Shown here: positions 1 to 9,338 of the stretch, one piece after another
Layout of the letters: each line of letters begins with the position of its first letter
Numbering within the stretch: position 1 is the stretch's first letter
From: Streptomyces maremycinicus
Lineage (GTDB): Bacteria; Actinomycetota; Actinomycetes; Streptomycetales; Streptomycetaceae
Assembly: GCF_001184025.1 (NCBI RefSeq)
Contig: NZ_BBYG01000012.1
Location: 1-64,000, forward strand
DNA: 64,000 bases
Reading direction: 5' to 3'
Program-made: the position numbers and the translations under genes
The notes under the pieces: generated by a model
Databases searched by the model: none
What the model was told of the DNA's origin: nothing
What the model saw: only the letters and a program-made list of their open reading frames with translations

Positions 1-340
1 TCGCTTTCGCGTTTCCCTTTCCGGCGTTTCCGACTCTATCAGATCCTTTCGGGCCTGATTCCCAGTCAGCGGGGGTTTGTCTTCCCGGCCGTTGGGCCGT
101 TCCGACGTCCCAAACCTTAGCGGATCCGCTCGGCAGTTCCTAATCGGGCTGCCGACCCCAAATCGAATTGAATTCGGGCACGCCGAATTCGATCCCGTTG
201 GGAGATCGTGCTGGTGGTTTGTGGTGCCGCTACTGCGGCGGAGGTGCTGTCGAAGAACCGTTACGGCTCCCCGGCAACCCGAAGAACTTTACGGACCCTG
301 GAGGGGTGTGTCAACCACCCCTGTCAAGATCTTTTAGACC
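1..340 (-). promoter_or_regulatory. probable rRNA operon promoter and leader (operon off the left edge)
   Basis: No protein gene is supported here. On the minus strand a strong promoter is visible: TTGACA at 309-314, a 17-bp spacer and TAAAGT at 286-291. A second TTGACA lies at 322-327. Further left the minus strand reads CTGATAGAGTCGGAAACGCC (23-42), a phrase I associate with the pre-16S leader of Streptomyces rRNA operons, which carry several tandem promoters. I infer that an rRNA operon starts just outside the window and is read leftward. The identification rests on remembered leader sequence. The promoter itself is seen directly. Confidence 0.55.
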
Positions 341-357
341 GTCCAGAGGTGGACGGC

Positions 358-924
358 TCAGTCGAGGTCGGTGAGCCGGCCGCCGGCGTCCGGCTGAGCG
401 TGCTCCACCCGGCGCAGGAGCCTGGTCAGCACCTCGCCCAGGACCGTGCGCTCGTCCGGGGAGAGGTCCTGGAGGAGGTCCTCCTCGAAGACCGTCGCCA
501 TGCGCATCGCCTCCAGCCACTTCTCGCGACCCTCGGGCGTCAGCTCGACGATCACGCGTACGCGATTGGACTCGTCCCGCTCCCGGGTCACCAGTCCCTC
601 GGCGAACATGCGGTCGATGCGGTGGGTCATGGCGGCCGGCGTGAGGCCGAGGCGCTTGGCCAGGTCGCTGGGTCCCAGGCGATAGGGAGCCCCGGAGAGG
701 ACCAGGGCCTTGAGGACCTCCCACTCGGCGCTGCTGATGCCGAGGTCCGCGGTCTGACGGCCGTAGGCGACGTTCATCCGGCGGTTGAGGCGGGAGAGCG
801 CCGAGACGATCTTCTCGACCTGGGGGTCGAGGTCCTGGAACTCGCGCTGATAGGCCGCGATCTGCTCTTCGAGGGTCGGCTCGCCGCCGCTGCCGGTGCC
901 GACCGTGCCGGGGGTGTCGCCCAT
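358..924 (-). CDS. MarR-family transcriptional regulator
   Basis: This 188-aa protein has a winged helix-turn-helix of MarR type. The HTH lies around residues 65-125 (LGPSDLAKRLGLTPAAMTHR) and is followed by the wing and a C-terminal dimerisation helix. The N-terminal 35 residues are an acidic extension. It is divergent from the MFS transporter gene at 1090, with a 165-bp shared intergenic region. That is the usual arrangement of a MarR repressor and the exporter it controls, so autoregulation and control of the transporter are inferred. The ligand is unknown. Confidence 0.9.
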   Translation of the reverse strand: MGDTPGTVGTGSGGEPTLEEQIAAYQREFQDLDPQVEKIVSALSRLNRRMNVAYGRQTADLGISSAEWEVLKALVLSGAPYRLGPSDLAKRLGLTPAAMTHRIDRMFAEGLVTRERDESNRVRVIVELTPEGREKWLEAMRMATVFEEDLLQDLSPDERTVLGEVLTRLLRRVEHAQPDAGGRLTDLD

Positions 925-969
925 GAGCGCCAGTATCGCACGAGGTCGTTCGCGTTGAAGTTCTTGGAG

Positions 970-1012
970 GTGTACAGTTTAGCTTCTAACTTTAGCTTCG
1001 AAGTCTTCGGCA
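970..1012. promoter_or_regulatory. probable MarR operator between the regulator and MFS genes
   Basis: This AT-rich patch in the divergent intergenic region contains two direct copies of TTTAGCTTC (978-986 and 991-999), 13 bp apart. The second copy continues into the small palindrome CTTCGAAG. Its location and repeat character fit a MarR-dimer operator overlapping both promoters. No footprint knowledge supports this specific sequence. Confidence 0.45.
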
Positions 1013-1089
1013 CTAAGTACTGAGGCAGCGGAAGTACCGATGCTGCTCCGGCTCCACCTGCCGACGACGACCATCTGAGAGAGGTGAAC

Positions 1090-2373
1090 GTGACCAGGGC
1101 GAGGGGCGCAGCGATGCGCCGGATCCACGTGGGCAACGCACTCAGCGCGTTCGGGCTCGGCTTCACCGTCCCCTACCTGTACGTCTATGTGGCGCAGGTG
1201 CGGGGACTGGGGGCCATGACGGCGGGGCTGGTCCTCGCCGTCTTCGCCGTGGCCGCGCTGATCGTGCTGCCGTTCGCCGGCCGGGCGATCGTGCGGCGCG
1301 GTCCACTGCCGGTCCTGCTCGCCGCCCTGGTCACCGCCGCACTGGGCGCGCTGAGCCTGGGACTCGCGGGCAACGCCACCGCCGTGCTGGCCGCCGCGGC
1401 CGGGCTCGGTGCCGGGCAGGCCGTGATGCAGCCGGCGCTGGCGACGATGATCGTGGACTGCTCGAGCACGGAGACCCGGTCGCGGGCGTTCGCGACACAG
1501 TTCTTCCTCCAGAACCTCGGGCTCGGCGTGGGTGGGCTGATCGGCGGGCATCTCGTCGACACCTCGCGCGTGTCCTCGTTCACGCTGCTGTTCGCCATCG
1601 AGGCGGCGATGTTCCTGCTGCTGGCCGTGGTGATGGCGACCGTGCGACTGCCGCACGCGCCGCGGGTCGGGGACGCCCCGCAGTCCGCCGGGGGCAGCTG
1701 GAAGTCGTTGCTCGGCAACCGGGCCATGGTGCAGCTGTGCGTGCTGGGCTTCGTGCTGTTCTTCGCCTGCTACGGACAGTTCGAGTCGGGCCTGAGCGCG
1801 TACGGGGTCGAGGCCGCCGGGATCTCGACGTCCGCGCTCGGGACCGCGCTCGCCGCCAACACGGCGATGATCGTGGTCGCGCAGTTCGCCGTGCTGAAGT
1901 TCGTCGAGCGGCAGAAGCGGTCCCGGGTGATCGCGGCCGTGGGGCTGCTCTGGGCCGTCGCGTGGGTCGTCGCCGGGTACGCCGGGCTCGGCCACGGCAG
2001 CCGGGAGATGGCGACGGCCGCGTTCGTGTCGACGTACGCGCTGTTCGGATTGGGTGAGGCGATGTTGTCGCCGACGATCGCGCCGCTGGTGGCCGATCTG
2101 GCGCCGGCCGGCCTGGCGGGGCAGTACAACTCGGCGTTCGCCCTGGTGAAGCAGCTCGCGCTGGCCGTCGGGCCGGCGGTGGGCGGGCCGATGGGGGCGT
2201 CGTTGCACGCGCCGTACATCGTGACGTTCCTGCTGTTCTCGCTGGGGATCACCTACCTGGCGCTGCGGCTGGGGCGGCAGCTGACCGCCGTCCAGGATCA
2301 GCCGTGGCTGGCCCGGAAGCGGGTGGTCGCCCGGGGTGGCGCGGTGCCGGAGCCGGTGGCCGCCGAGGCGTGA
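1090..2373 (+). CDS. MFS transporter (drug/metabolite exporter type)
   Basis: This roughly 427-aa integral membrane protein has about 12 hydrophobic segments and the MFS architecture. A basic loop (AGRAIVRRGPLP) follows TM2, and the central cytoplasmic linker is around residues 185-215. The GTG at 1090 is preferred because AGAGAGG sits 6 bp upstream; GTG 1084 and ATG 1114 are alternatives. It is divergent from a MarR regulator, which suggests inducible efflux of an unidentified compound. The C-terminal tail is short and cytoplasmic. Confidence 0.88.
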   Translation: MTRARGAAMRRIHVGNALSAFGLGFTVPYLYVYVAQVRGLGAMTAGLVLAVFAVAALIVLPFAGRAIVRRGPLPVLLAALVTAALGALSLGLAGNATAVLAAAAGLGAGQAVMQPALATMIVDCSSTETRSRAFATQFFLQNLGLGVGGLIGGHLVDTSRVSSFTLLFAIEAAMFLLLAVVMATVRLPHAPRVGDAPQSAGGSWKSLLGNRAMVQLCVLGFVLFFACYGQFESGLSAYGVEAAGISTSALGTALAANTAMIVVAQFAVLKFVERQKRSRVIAAVGLLWAVAWVVAGYAGLGHGSREMATAAFVSTYALFGLGEAMLSPTIAPLVADLAPAGLAGQYNSAFALVKQLALAVGPAVGGPMGASLHAPYIVTFLLFSLGITYLALRLGRQLTAVQDQPWLARKRVVARGGAVPEPVAAEA

Positions 2374-2479
2374 GGCGGGTGGAGGCGGTCGTCGTCCGAA
2401 AGGGCGGCGGCCGCCTTCGCCGTTCCCGAGGGCGGGCGGCCATGGCCCGGCCGAGGCGCGCTTCCCGGTCCTGGGGCTG

Positions 2480-4132
2480 TCAGTGCGCGGGCTTGGGCAG
2501 GACGAACTCGCACCACACCGCTTTGCCGCCGCCCGGCGTGCGGCGGCTGCCCCAGTGGGAGGCGATCGTGGCGACGATGGCGATGCCTCGGCCCGACTCG
2601 TCGCCCGGTTCGGCGCGGCGGCGGCGCGGGAGGTGGTCGTCGCCGTCGGTGACCTCGATGATCAGACGGCGGTCGGTGCGGCGCAGGCGCAGGCGCATGG
2701 GCGGGGTGCCGTGCTGGAGGGAGTTGGCGACGAGTTCGCTGGCGGCGAGGACGCCGAGGTCGTGCAGGTCGGGCGGGAAGCGCCAGCTGGTCAGGACGCC
2801 GGAGGCGAAGGCACGCGCGCGTGGGGCGGCCTCGACGCCGCCGAGGAGCTCCAGGGCGGCGTTGCGGAACAGTTCGCCGTCGGGGCCGGTGCGGGCCGGG
2901 TGCTGGAGGACCAGGACGGCGACGTCGTCGTCGTGGTCGGCGGTGACGCCGGCCGAGCGGACGAGGCGGTCGCAGACGACCTGGGGGGTGCCGGTGGCGC
3001 CGGACAGGGCGCGTTCCAGGGAGGCGATGCCTTCGTCGAGGTCTTCGTCCCGGCGCTCGACGAGGCCGTCCGTGTAGAGGACGGCGGTCGAGCCGGGGCC
3101 GAGGGGGATCGAGCCGGAGGCGTGCATCCAGCCGCCGGTGCCCAGGGGCGGGCCGGTGGGTTCGTCGGCGCGCAGGACGGTGCCTTGGTCGTCGCGGACC
3201 AGGATGGGCAGGTGGCCGGCGGAGGCGTACACCAGCCGGCCCTCGTTCGGGTCGTGGATGGCGTACACGCAGGTGGCGATCTGGTTGGCGTCGATCTCCG
3301 TGGCGAGGCCGTCGAGGAGCTGGAGGATCTCGTGCGGGGGCAGGTCGAGGCGGGCGTACGCGCGGACGGCGGTGCGGAGCTGGCCCATGACGGCCGCCGC
3401 GCGGACGCCTCGGCCCATGACGTCGCCGATGACGAGGGCGGTGCGGCCGCCGCCGAGGGTGATGACGTCGTACCAGTCGCCGCCGACGGCGGCCTCGGTG
3501 CCGCCGGGCTGGTAGGTGGCGGCGATGCGCAGGTCGTCGGGTTCTTCGAGCTCCTGGGGCAGCAGGGAGCGCTGGAGGGTGACGGCGGTCTCGCGCTGGC
3601 GGCGTTCACTGGTTCTGAGGCGTTCGGCGGCCTCGGCGTGGTCGGTGACGTCGGTGGCGAAGATCAGGACGGTGCCCTTGCCGTTGTCCTCGGCGGCCGG
3701 GGTGCAGGTGAAGGTGTAGGAGCGGCCGTCGGGTGCCTTGCGGGACTTCAGGGTGCGGGGCTTGCCGCTGCGCAGGGCCTGGTCGAGCAGGGGCAGGAGG
3801 CCGAGGTCGCGGAGTTCGGGGAGGGCCTTGGCGGCGGGTTCCCCGCAGGCGCGGGCGCCGAAGGCCGCCGCGTAGGCGTCGTTGACGTAGGCGAGGCGGT
3901 GGTCGGGGCCGTGGACGAGGGCGACGAGGGCCGGTACTCGGTCGAGGACCTCACGGACCGGGAGTTCGTCGACGGCGGGCACCGGGGACGGCTCGTCGGT
4001 GAGCCGTTCGGCGCGGGCCGCGGGTACGGAGCCTTCACTCCGCCGGTCCGGGGTGGGGACCGGGTGCTCGGCTCGCGCGGCGGCGCGGCGCTGCGTTCCG
4101 GGGAGCCGGGCGCTCCAGCGCGTGAAGTTCAC
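2480..4132 (-). CDS. PAS / PP2C-type SpoIIE phosphatase / HATPase regulator
   Basis: This 550-aa cytoplasmic signalling protein has three domains. A PAS-like sensor lies near residues 55-165. A PPM/SpoIIE phosphatase lies near 195-405, with metal-ligand motifs GGDWYDV and GDVMGRG. A GHKL ATPase of the anti-sigma kinase type lies near 430-545, with the helix LAASELVANSLQHG. Proteins of this build switch between phosphorylating and dephosphorylating anti-sigma antagonists. The start is the GTG at 4132 with AAGGA upstream. A reading frame continues to 4351, but that extension looks non-coding (proline/arginine rich). The gene is followed by the convergent MFS gene and lies downstream of ndh on the same strand. 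Confidence 0.88.
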   Translation of the reverse strand: MNFTRWSARLPGTQRRAAARAEHPVPTPDRRSEGSVPAARAERLTDEPSPVPAVDELPVREVLDRVPALVALVHGPDHRLAYVNDAYAAAFGARACGEPAAKALPELRDLGLLPLLDQALRSGKPRTLKSRKAPDGRSYTFTCTPAAEDNGKGTVLIFATDVTDHAEAAERLRTSERRQRETAVTLQRSLLPQELEEPDDLRIAATYQPGGTEAAVGGDWYDVITLGGGRTALVIGDVMGRGVRAAAVMGQLRTAVRAYARLDLPPHEILQLLDGLATEIDANQIATCVYAIHDPNEGRLVYASAGHLPILVRDDQGTVLRADEPTGPPLGTGGWMHASGSIPLGPGSTAVLYTDGLVERRDEDLDEGIASLERALSGATGTPQVVCDRLVRSAGVTADHDDDVAVLVLQHPARTGPDGELFRNAALELLGGVEAAPRARAFASGVLTSWRFPPDLHDLGVLAASELVANSLQHGTPPMRLRLRRTDRRLIIEVTDGDDHLPRRRRAEPGDESGRGIAIVATIASHWGSRRTPGGGKAVWCEFVLPKPAH

Positions 4133-4392
4133 GAATCCTTGCCTCGTGTAGTCGTCGGCGGCCCGGCTCCGGGCCCGGCCTGGGCTGCGGGGACCGCGCG
4201 GCGGTGGCCGCACATTGTTACAGCACCCGGGGTGTGGAGCACGTGGAACGGCCTCGTGGGTCGGGGGGCGGGTGGTGACCCGCCGGGAAGGGTTCGGGAG
4301 GGACTGGAGCAGGGAGCAGTCTGGCAGTGCGGCCGCCGTCCGGGCCGACATTCGTCAGACGTGGGGGCGGTCGGTGGAGTTCCTGGAACCGG

Positions 4393-5769
4393 TCACGACG
4401 ACCCCTTCGGGTCGCCGGAAGACTCGTCAGAAGGCTTTCCACCGGCAGCGAGTTCGAACTCCGCGCGGGGATGTTCGAGGGATCCCAGGGAAACGATCTC
4501 GCGTTTGAAGAGCCCGGAGAGGGTCCATTCGGCGAGCACGCGTGCCTTGCGGTTGAAGGTGGGCACGCGGCTGAGGTGGTACGCCCGGTGCATGAACCAG
4601 GCCGGGTAGCCCTGGAGCTTGCGCCCGTAGACGTACGCGACGCCCTGGTGGAGGCCCAGCGAGGCGACCGAGCCGACGTAGGTGTGGGAGTACGGCCGGA
4701 GGGGTTCGCCGCGCAGTGAGCGCACGATGTTGTCGCCGAGGACCTTGGCCTGGCGTACGGCGTGCTGGGCGTTCGGGGCGGTCTCCTTGCCGGGCTCGCC
4801 GGCCGTCACGTCGGGGACGGCCGCGGCGTCTCCGGCCGCCCACGCGTGCGTGACGCCGTCGATCGTCAGCTCGGGGGTGCATTTCAGCCGACCTCGCGCG
4901 TTCAGCGGGAGATCGGTGGCGGCGAGGAGCGGGTGGGGTTTCACCCCGGCGGTCCACACGACCGTACGGGTCGGGAAGCGGGCGCCGTCGCTGAGGACGG
5001 CGATGCGGTCGGCGCAGGACTCCAGGCGGGTCTCCAGCCGTACGTCGATGTTGCGGCGGCGCAGTTCGCTGACCGTGTAGCGGCCCATGTCGGCGCCGAC
5101 CTCCGGCAGGATCCGGTCGGAGGCCTCGACCAGGATCCACCTCATGTCCTGGGGCTTGACGTTGTGGTAGTAGCGCGTGGTGTAGCGGGCCATGTCCTCC
5201 AGCTCGCCGAGTGCCTCCACGCCCGCGTAGCCGCCGCCGACGAAGACGAAGGTGAGGGCCGCGTCGCGGATCGCGGGGTCGCGGGTGGAGGAGGCGATGT
5301 CCATCTGTTCGATGACGTGGTTGCGCAGCCCGATGGCCTCCTCGACGGTCTTGAAGCCGATGGCGTGGTCGGCCAGGCCGGGGATGGGCAGCGTGCGGGA
5401 GACGGAACCGGGCGCGAGGACGAGTTCGTCGTACGTCAGCTGCCGGGGGCCGGTGCCCTCCTCGTCGGTGGCGAGGGTGGTGAGGGTGGCGCTGCGCTCG
5501 GCGTGGTCGACGGCGGTGACCTCGCCGACCACGACCCGGCAGTGCGGCAGGACGCGGCGCAGGGGCACGACGACGTGCCGGGGGGAGATGGAGCCCGCGG
5601 CGGCCTCGGGGAGGAAGGGCTGGTAGGTCATGTACGGGTCGGGGGTGACGACCGTGATCTCGGCCTCGCCCCTGCCGAGTTCCTGTTTGAGCTTCTGCTG
5701 GAGCCGCAGGGCCGTGTACATCCCGACGTAGCCGCCGCCGACAACGAGAATGCGCGCACGTTCCTTCAC
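4393..5769 (-). CDS. ndh: type II NADH dehydrogenase (NDH-2), FAD-dependent
   Basis: This roughly 458-aa protein has two Rossmann folds. An FAD-binding one is at the N-terminus (ARILVVGGGYVGMYTALRL) and an NAD(H)-binding one starts near residue 170 (FVFVGGGYAGVEA). A third FAD-contacting motif, WAAGDAA, lies near residue 325. NDH-2 enzymes oxidise NADH and reduce menaquinone at the membrane without pumping protons. The amphipathic C-terminal segment (after YPAWFMHRAYHL) fits membrane attachment. The start is uncertain: GTG 5769 begins directly before the Rossmann strand, while upstream starts add about 50 non-conserved residues. I saw no Rex-type operator in the upstream region. Confidence 0.88.
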   Translation of the reverse strand: MKERARILVVGGGYVGMYTALRLQQKLKQELGRGEAEITVVTPDPYMTYQPFLPEAAAGSISPRHVVVPLRRVLPHCRVVVGEVTAVDHAERSATLTTLATDEEGTGPRQLTYDELVLAPGSVSRTLPIPGLADHAIGFKTVEEAIGLRNHVIEQMDIASSTRDPAIRDAALTFVFVGGGYAGVEALGELEDMARYTTRYYHNVKPQDMRWILVEASDRILPEVGADMGRYTVSELRRRNIDVRLETRLESCADRIAVLSDGARFPTRTVVWTAGVKPHPLLAATDLPLNARGRLKCTPELTIDGVTHAWAAGDAAAVPDVTAGEPGKETAPNAQHAVRQAKVLGDNIVRSLRGEPLRPYSHTYVGSVASLGLHQGVAYVYGRKLQGYPAWFMHRAYHLSRVPTFNRKARVLAEWTLSGLFKREIVSLGSLEHPRAEFELAAGGKPSDESSGDPKGSS

Positions 5770-6152
5770 CGTCCCATGACGCACCGGCCGCCGGAGTTTG
5801 TCCACAGCCCCGACAATTTGTGTGACCGCGAGTCGCGTGTGCGCAGGGTTGGCCGAAACATCGGAGTGCGGGGCAGGAGTGCAGGTCAGCGGCTGTGCGC
5901 CGGGGTGCGGGAAGGGGTGCAATCGGGACGTATACGGCCCGTACTCCGATCGGGGGGCGCTCCGTGCGGAACCTGCCCCTTCTGAATTGACTCCCTCTCA
6001 ACTATGTTCGTGTGTCGACGGGGTGTCAGGGGGAAGTGCTCTGCGGGTCTGCGACGGGCGGACCCGGGAAGCCGTCCCCTGTGTTCCACGCCCCCGACTT
6101 TCTATGGCGGGGAGAGTCTCCGGGGGGAGACGTCATTACCGGGGGAACATTC
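5770..6152. other. intergenic region between ndh and the atrA homologue
   Basis: A 383-bp divergent spacer with no supported gene. It holds a perfect DnaA-box-like 9-mer (annotated separately) and must carry both promoters. The best support for the right-hand gene is GGGGGAAC, ending 4 bp before its ATG. Confidence 0.6.
5798..5806 (+). other. DnaA box (TTGTCCACA)
   Basis: Perfect match to the Streptomyces DnaA box TTGTCCACA, isolated in the promoter region of the NADH dehydrogenase gene about 30 bp from its proposed start. A second perfect box occurs at 15175-15183. Roughly 0.1 such 9-mers would be expected by chance in a window of this composition, so binding by DnaA is plausible but unproven. 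Confidence 0.5.
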
Positions 6153-6917
6153 ATGCACACTCACAACTCGCATTGGTCGTCCACGTCGGCTCTTTCACCA
6201 GGCGGCGCGGTCGGGGCGGCGGTGAGCGACGGACGCGGCGAGAGCCCGCGGACGGCACCGCTGCGTGTGGACGCACAGCGCAATCTCGAGCACGTACTGC
6301 GGGCGGCACGCGAGGTCTTCGGCGAGCTGGGTTACGGCGCGCCGATGGAGGACGTGGCGCGGCGCGCGCGGGTCGGGGTCGGCACGGTCTACCGGCGCTT
6401 CCCGAGCAAGGACGTCCTGGTGCGGCGGATCGCCGAGGAGGAGACGTCCCGGCTGACCGAGCAGGCGCGGGCGGCGCTCGGCCAGGAGGACGAGCCGTGG
6501 TCGGCGCTGTCGCGCTTCCTGCGGACGTCGGTGGCGTCGGGCGCGGGGCGGCTGCTGCCGCCGCAGGTGCTGCGGGTCGGCGTCGCGGAGGACGGCGGCG
6601 AGGGTGTGCCGGCCGACGAGGCGCGGGTGCCGCAGCAGCGGACCCAGTCCGGCGGCGAACTGCGGCTCGTCGCGGGAGACGGCACGACGGCGGCTGTCGA
6701 CGACTCCGGGGCCGCGGCGCTGCTCGAGGTGGTGGGGCTGCTGGTGGATCGGGCGCGGGAGGCGGGCGAACTGCGCACCGACGTGTCGGTGTCGGACGTG
6801 CTGCTGGTCATCGCGACGGCGGCGCCCTCGCTGCCGGATCCGGCTCAGCAGGCGGCGGCTTCGGCGCGGCTGCTGGACATCCTGCTGGAGGGTCTGCGGT
6901 CGCGTCCCTCTGCGTGA
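6153..6917 (+). CDS. atrA: TetR-family regulator, AtrA-like
   Basis: This 254-aa protein has an N-terminal TetR HTH around residues 40-85 (MEDVARRARVGVGTVYRRFP) and a variable helical ligand-binding C-terminus. ATG 6153 is chosen because GGGGGAAC lies 4 bp upstream. In S. coelicolor the TetR gene next to an NADH dehydrogenase in this synteny is AtrA, the activator of actII-ORF4 and of GlcNAc uptake (remembered). The assignment here therefore rests on gene order plus family. The N-terminal 35 residues are poorly structured, as in AtrA. Confidence 0.72.
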   Translation: MHTHNSHWSSTSALSPGGAVGAAVSDGRGESPRTAPLRVDAQRNLEHVLRAAREVFGELGYGAPMEDVARRARVGVGTVYRRFPSKDVLVRRIAEEETSRLTEQARAALGQEDEPWSALSRFLRTSVASGAGRLLPPQVLRVGVAEDGGEGVPADEARVPQQRTQSGGELRLVAGDGTTAAVDDSGAAALLEVVGLLVDRAREAGELRTDVSVSDVLLVIATAAPSLPDPAQQAAASARLLDILLEGLRSRPSA

Positions 6918-7334
6918 GGACCGGACCGGCGGGTCGGCGGACCGGCCGTGCCGGTCGTCGGCCCGGCGGGTCAGCGGCCCGGCGGTGTCGGTCGGCCGTC
7001 GCGGGCGGATGGCCGTCGCGGGCGGGTGGCCGTCGCGGGCGGGTGGCGGCTTGCGGATGGGTGGCTCGAAAGGGTGACGGTGGGGCGGGGGTCCGCGTGG
7101 CCCTCCCCCTCGTCCGACATGCCGGATATGCACGACATTCCGGCCGCGCGGCCCAACTGCTGCCCTCGGCACGACAGTTGAACCTTCCCCGTACGGGTGA
7201 AAGCTAGTACTGGATTGCGTCAGGTCCCCACGGACGAGTGGACGGTGCGTCCGGCGGGGTTCTGAACAAAAGCCAATATGGCACCCTGACCCGGTGGTCA
7301 GGACTGGTTCGGCCGGCGGTGGGGGCTTTCCGCG
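6918..7334. other. intergenic region with 17-bp tandem repeats
   Basis: A 417-bp spacer with no supported gene. Three tandem copies of a 17-bp unit (CCGTCGCGGGCGGGTGG, first copy with one change) occupy 6996-7046. Near its right end the region is less GC-rich (7100-7290) and presumably holds the promoter of the sigma-factor gene. No single promoter stood out. Confidence 0.6.
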
Positions 7335-9338
7335 ATGAGTGTTGACGGTGGGGACGAGTCGTTCGGTCCGTCCGGTGGCGGTGACACGGAGGCCGACTAC
7401 CCGGCCTCTCCTCAGGTGCCGAGTCAGGGTGGACGTACGGGCGGACCCCTCGGCGGTCCGGCAGTCGGCCGCCCCGGCGACCCCGCGGCCCGCACACCGG
7501 ACCGTCCACCGGCCCGCCCGCTTCCCGGCGACCCGTCCGAGGGCGGCGTTCCGGCCCAGCGCGAGCGACGCGCCGAGGGCGTCCTGCCGCCGCGCAACCC
7601 GCCGGCCGCCGACTCCGACCTGATCGGCCGGATGCGTGCGGGCGACGACACGGCGTACGAGGAGCTGTACCGGCGTCACGCCGACGCCGTACGCCGTTAC
7701 GCCCGCACCTGCTGCCGCGACACGCACACCGCGGACGACCTCACCGCCGAGGTCTTCGCCCGCATGCTCCAGGCGGTGCGCGGCGGTTCGGGACCCGAGT
7801 ACGCCGTCCGCGCCTACCTCCTCACCTGCGTCCGGCGGGTGGCGGCCGGCTGGACGCAGTCGGCGAAGCGGGAACAACTCGTCGACGACTTCGCGGTGTT
7901 CGCCGCGCAGTCCGCCCGCTCCTCGGAGGTGGCCGACGACGCCACCTCGGAACTGGGCGCCGACGTACGCGCGATGCACGTGGCCGAGCAGTCCATGGCC
8001 ATGCAGGCCTTCCGGTCGCTGCCGGAGCGCTGGCAGGCGGTGCTGTGGCACACCGAGGTCGAGGACGAGTCCCCGAGCGAGGTCGCCATGCTGTTCGGCC
8101 TCGACGCCAACGGCACCCGTGTGCTCGCCAGCCGCGCCCGTGAGGGCCTCAAGCAGGCCTACCTCCAGGCCCATGTCAGCGCCACCCTCACCAGTGACGA
8201 GGAGTGCGCCGGCTACGCCGACCAGCTCGGCACCTACGCCCGCCGCAGGCTGCGCACCCGCGCCGAACGGGGGCTGCGCAAGCACCTGGAGGAGTGCGCC
8301 AGGTGCCGGCTGGCCGCCCTCCAGATCGAGGAGGTCGCCGGCAGCATCCCCGCAGTCGTGCCGGTCGCGGTCATCGGCTGGTTCGGCGCCGCCGGGTACG
8401 CCAAGGCGGTGGCGCTCATCGCCGGCGGCGCGGGGGCGGGGGCGGCAGGCGCCGCGGGGGCGGCCGCCGCGGCGAGCGGTTCCTCGAGCGGTGCGGGCGC
8501 CGGTGGCGGAGCGCTGGCCTCGGAGGGGCTGGGCGCCCCGGTGAAGGCCGGGATCGCGGCCGGTGTGGTCGCGGTGGCGGCCACCGCGGTGGCCCTCGCG
8601 CTCGTCGGCCACGGCGGTCCCGCGAAGGAGCCCGAGGCCCGGCCCCCGGCGTCGGTGCCGGCACCGGTCGCGCGGCCCGAGGAGCCGACCGCCGCGCCGA
8701 CCCCGACGCGGGAGCAGGAGCCGGAGCCCCCGGCGATCGTCCCGGCGGCCGCCCCGACACCGGCCGGCACCCCCGAGGCGACGCCCGCTGCGTCGCCGAC
8801 CCCCACACCCAGCCCGACGCCTCCTCCCGAGTCCGCTCCGACGCCCGCTCCGGCCCCGACGCCCACGCCCACACCCACTCCGGCGCCCACGCCGCCGCCC
8901 GCGCCCGCCGTCTATCCGCTCAACGGGCTGCCCTTCGACGTCAGCGGTGACGGAACCGGACCCGAGATCCGGCTCGGCGGCAGCAGCTGGGTCTGGCAGC
9001 GGTACGGGCTGTCCATCGCGGACCAGCGCTACGAGCGCGGGGTGACCGTGCACGGCGACTCCTCCGTCACCGTCGACCTCAACCGGTCGTGCACCGCCTA
9101 CGACGCGCTCGTCGGAGTGGACGACCTGACACTGAAACTCGGCAAGGTCTCCTTCGCGGTCTACGCCGACGGGCGCCGGGTCTGGGCCTCCGGGGTGATC
9201 AAGGGGGGCGATCCGGCCGTGCCCGTCCATGTGGATCTCGCCGGCCGCACCACCGTGCGTCTGGTGGCCGAGCCGCACAACGGCCTCGACTCGGTGGCGC
9301 TCGCCGACTGGGTGGACTCCGGGTTCACCTGCTCGTAG
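7335..9338 (+). CDS. membrane-anchored ECF-like sigma factor fused to zinc finger, TM segments and NPCBM domain
   Basis: This 667-aa protein has an unusual order of parts. A disordered N-terminus covers 1-90. Sigma-70 region 2 starts near 96 (LIGRMRAGDDTAYEELYRRH) and region 4 lies near 225-275. A zinc-finger anti-sigma-like motif, HLEECARC, is near 316. Hydrophobic stretches lie around 335-380 and 403-425, and a proline/threonine-rich linker (many PTP repeats) covers about 435-530. The C-terminal NPCBM-type domain (about 535-667) belongs to a family found on extracellular carbohydrate-active proteins. The build suggests a sigma factor held at the membrane by its own built-in anti-sigma module and controlled by an outside glycan signal. 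Release by proteolysis is inference. It ends 14 bp inside the convergent SARP gene. Confidence 0.85.
   Translation: MSVDGGDESFGPSGGGDTEADYPASPQVPSQGGRTGGPLGGPAVGRPGDPAARTPDRPPARPLPGDPSEGGVPAQRERRAEGVLPPRNPPAADSDLIGRMRAGDDTAYEELYRRHADAVRRYARTCCRDTHTADDLTAEVFARMLQAVRGGSGPEYAVRAYLLTCVRRVAAGWTQSAKREQLVDDFAVFAAQSARSSEVADDATSELGADVRAMHVAEQSMAMQAFRSLPERWQAVLWHTEVEDESPSEVAMLFGLDANGTRVLASRAREGLKQAYLQAHVSATLTSDEECAGYADQLGTYARRRLRTRAERGLRKHLEECARCRLAALQIEEVAGSIPAVVPVAVIGWFGAAGYAKAVALIAGGAGAGAAGAAGAAAAASGSSSGAGAGGGALASEGLGAPVKAGIAAGVVAVAATAVALALVGHGGPAKEPEARPPASVPAPVARPEEPTAAPTPTREQEPEPPAIVPAAAPTPAGTPEATPAASPTPTPSPTPPPESAPTPAPAPTPTPTPTPAPTPPPAPAVYPLNGLPFDVSGDGTGPEIRLGGSSWVWQRYGLSIADQRYERGVTVHGDSSVTVDLNRSCTAYDALVGVDDLTLKLGKVSFAVYADGRRVWASGVIKGGDPAVPVHVDLAGRTTVRLVAEPHNGLDSVALADWVDSGFTCS

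Noticed and set aside
5770..5830. Rex (NADH-sensing) operator upstream of ndh
   Set aside because: No TGTGAAC-N-GTTCACA-type palindrome is present; only TTTGTGTGACC, which does not match.
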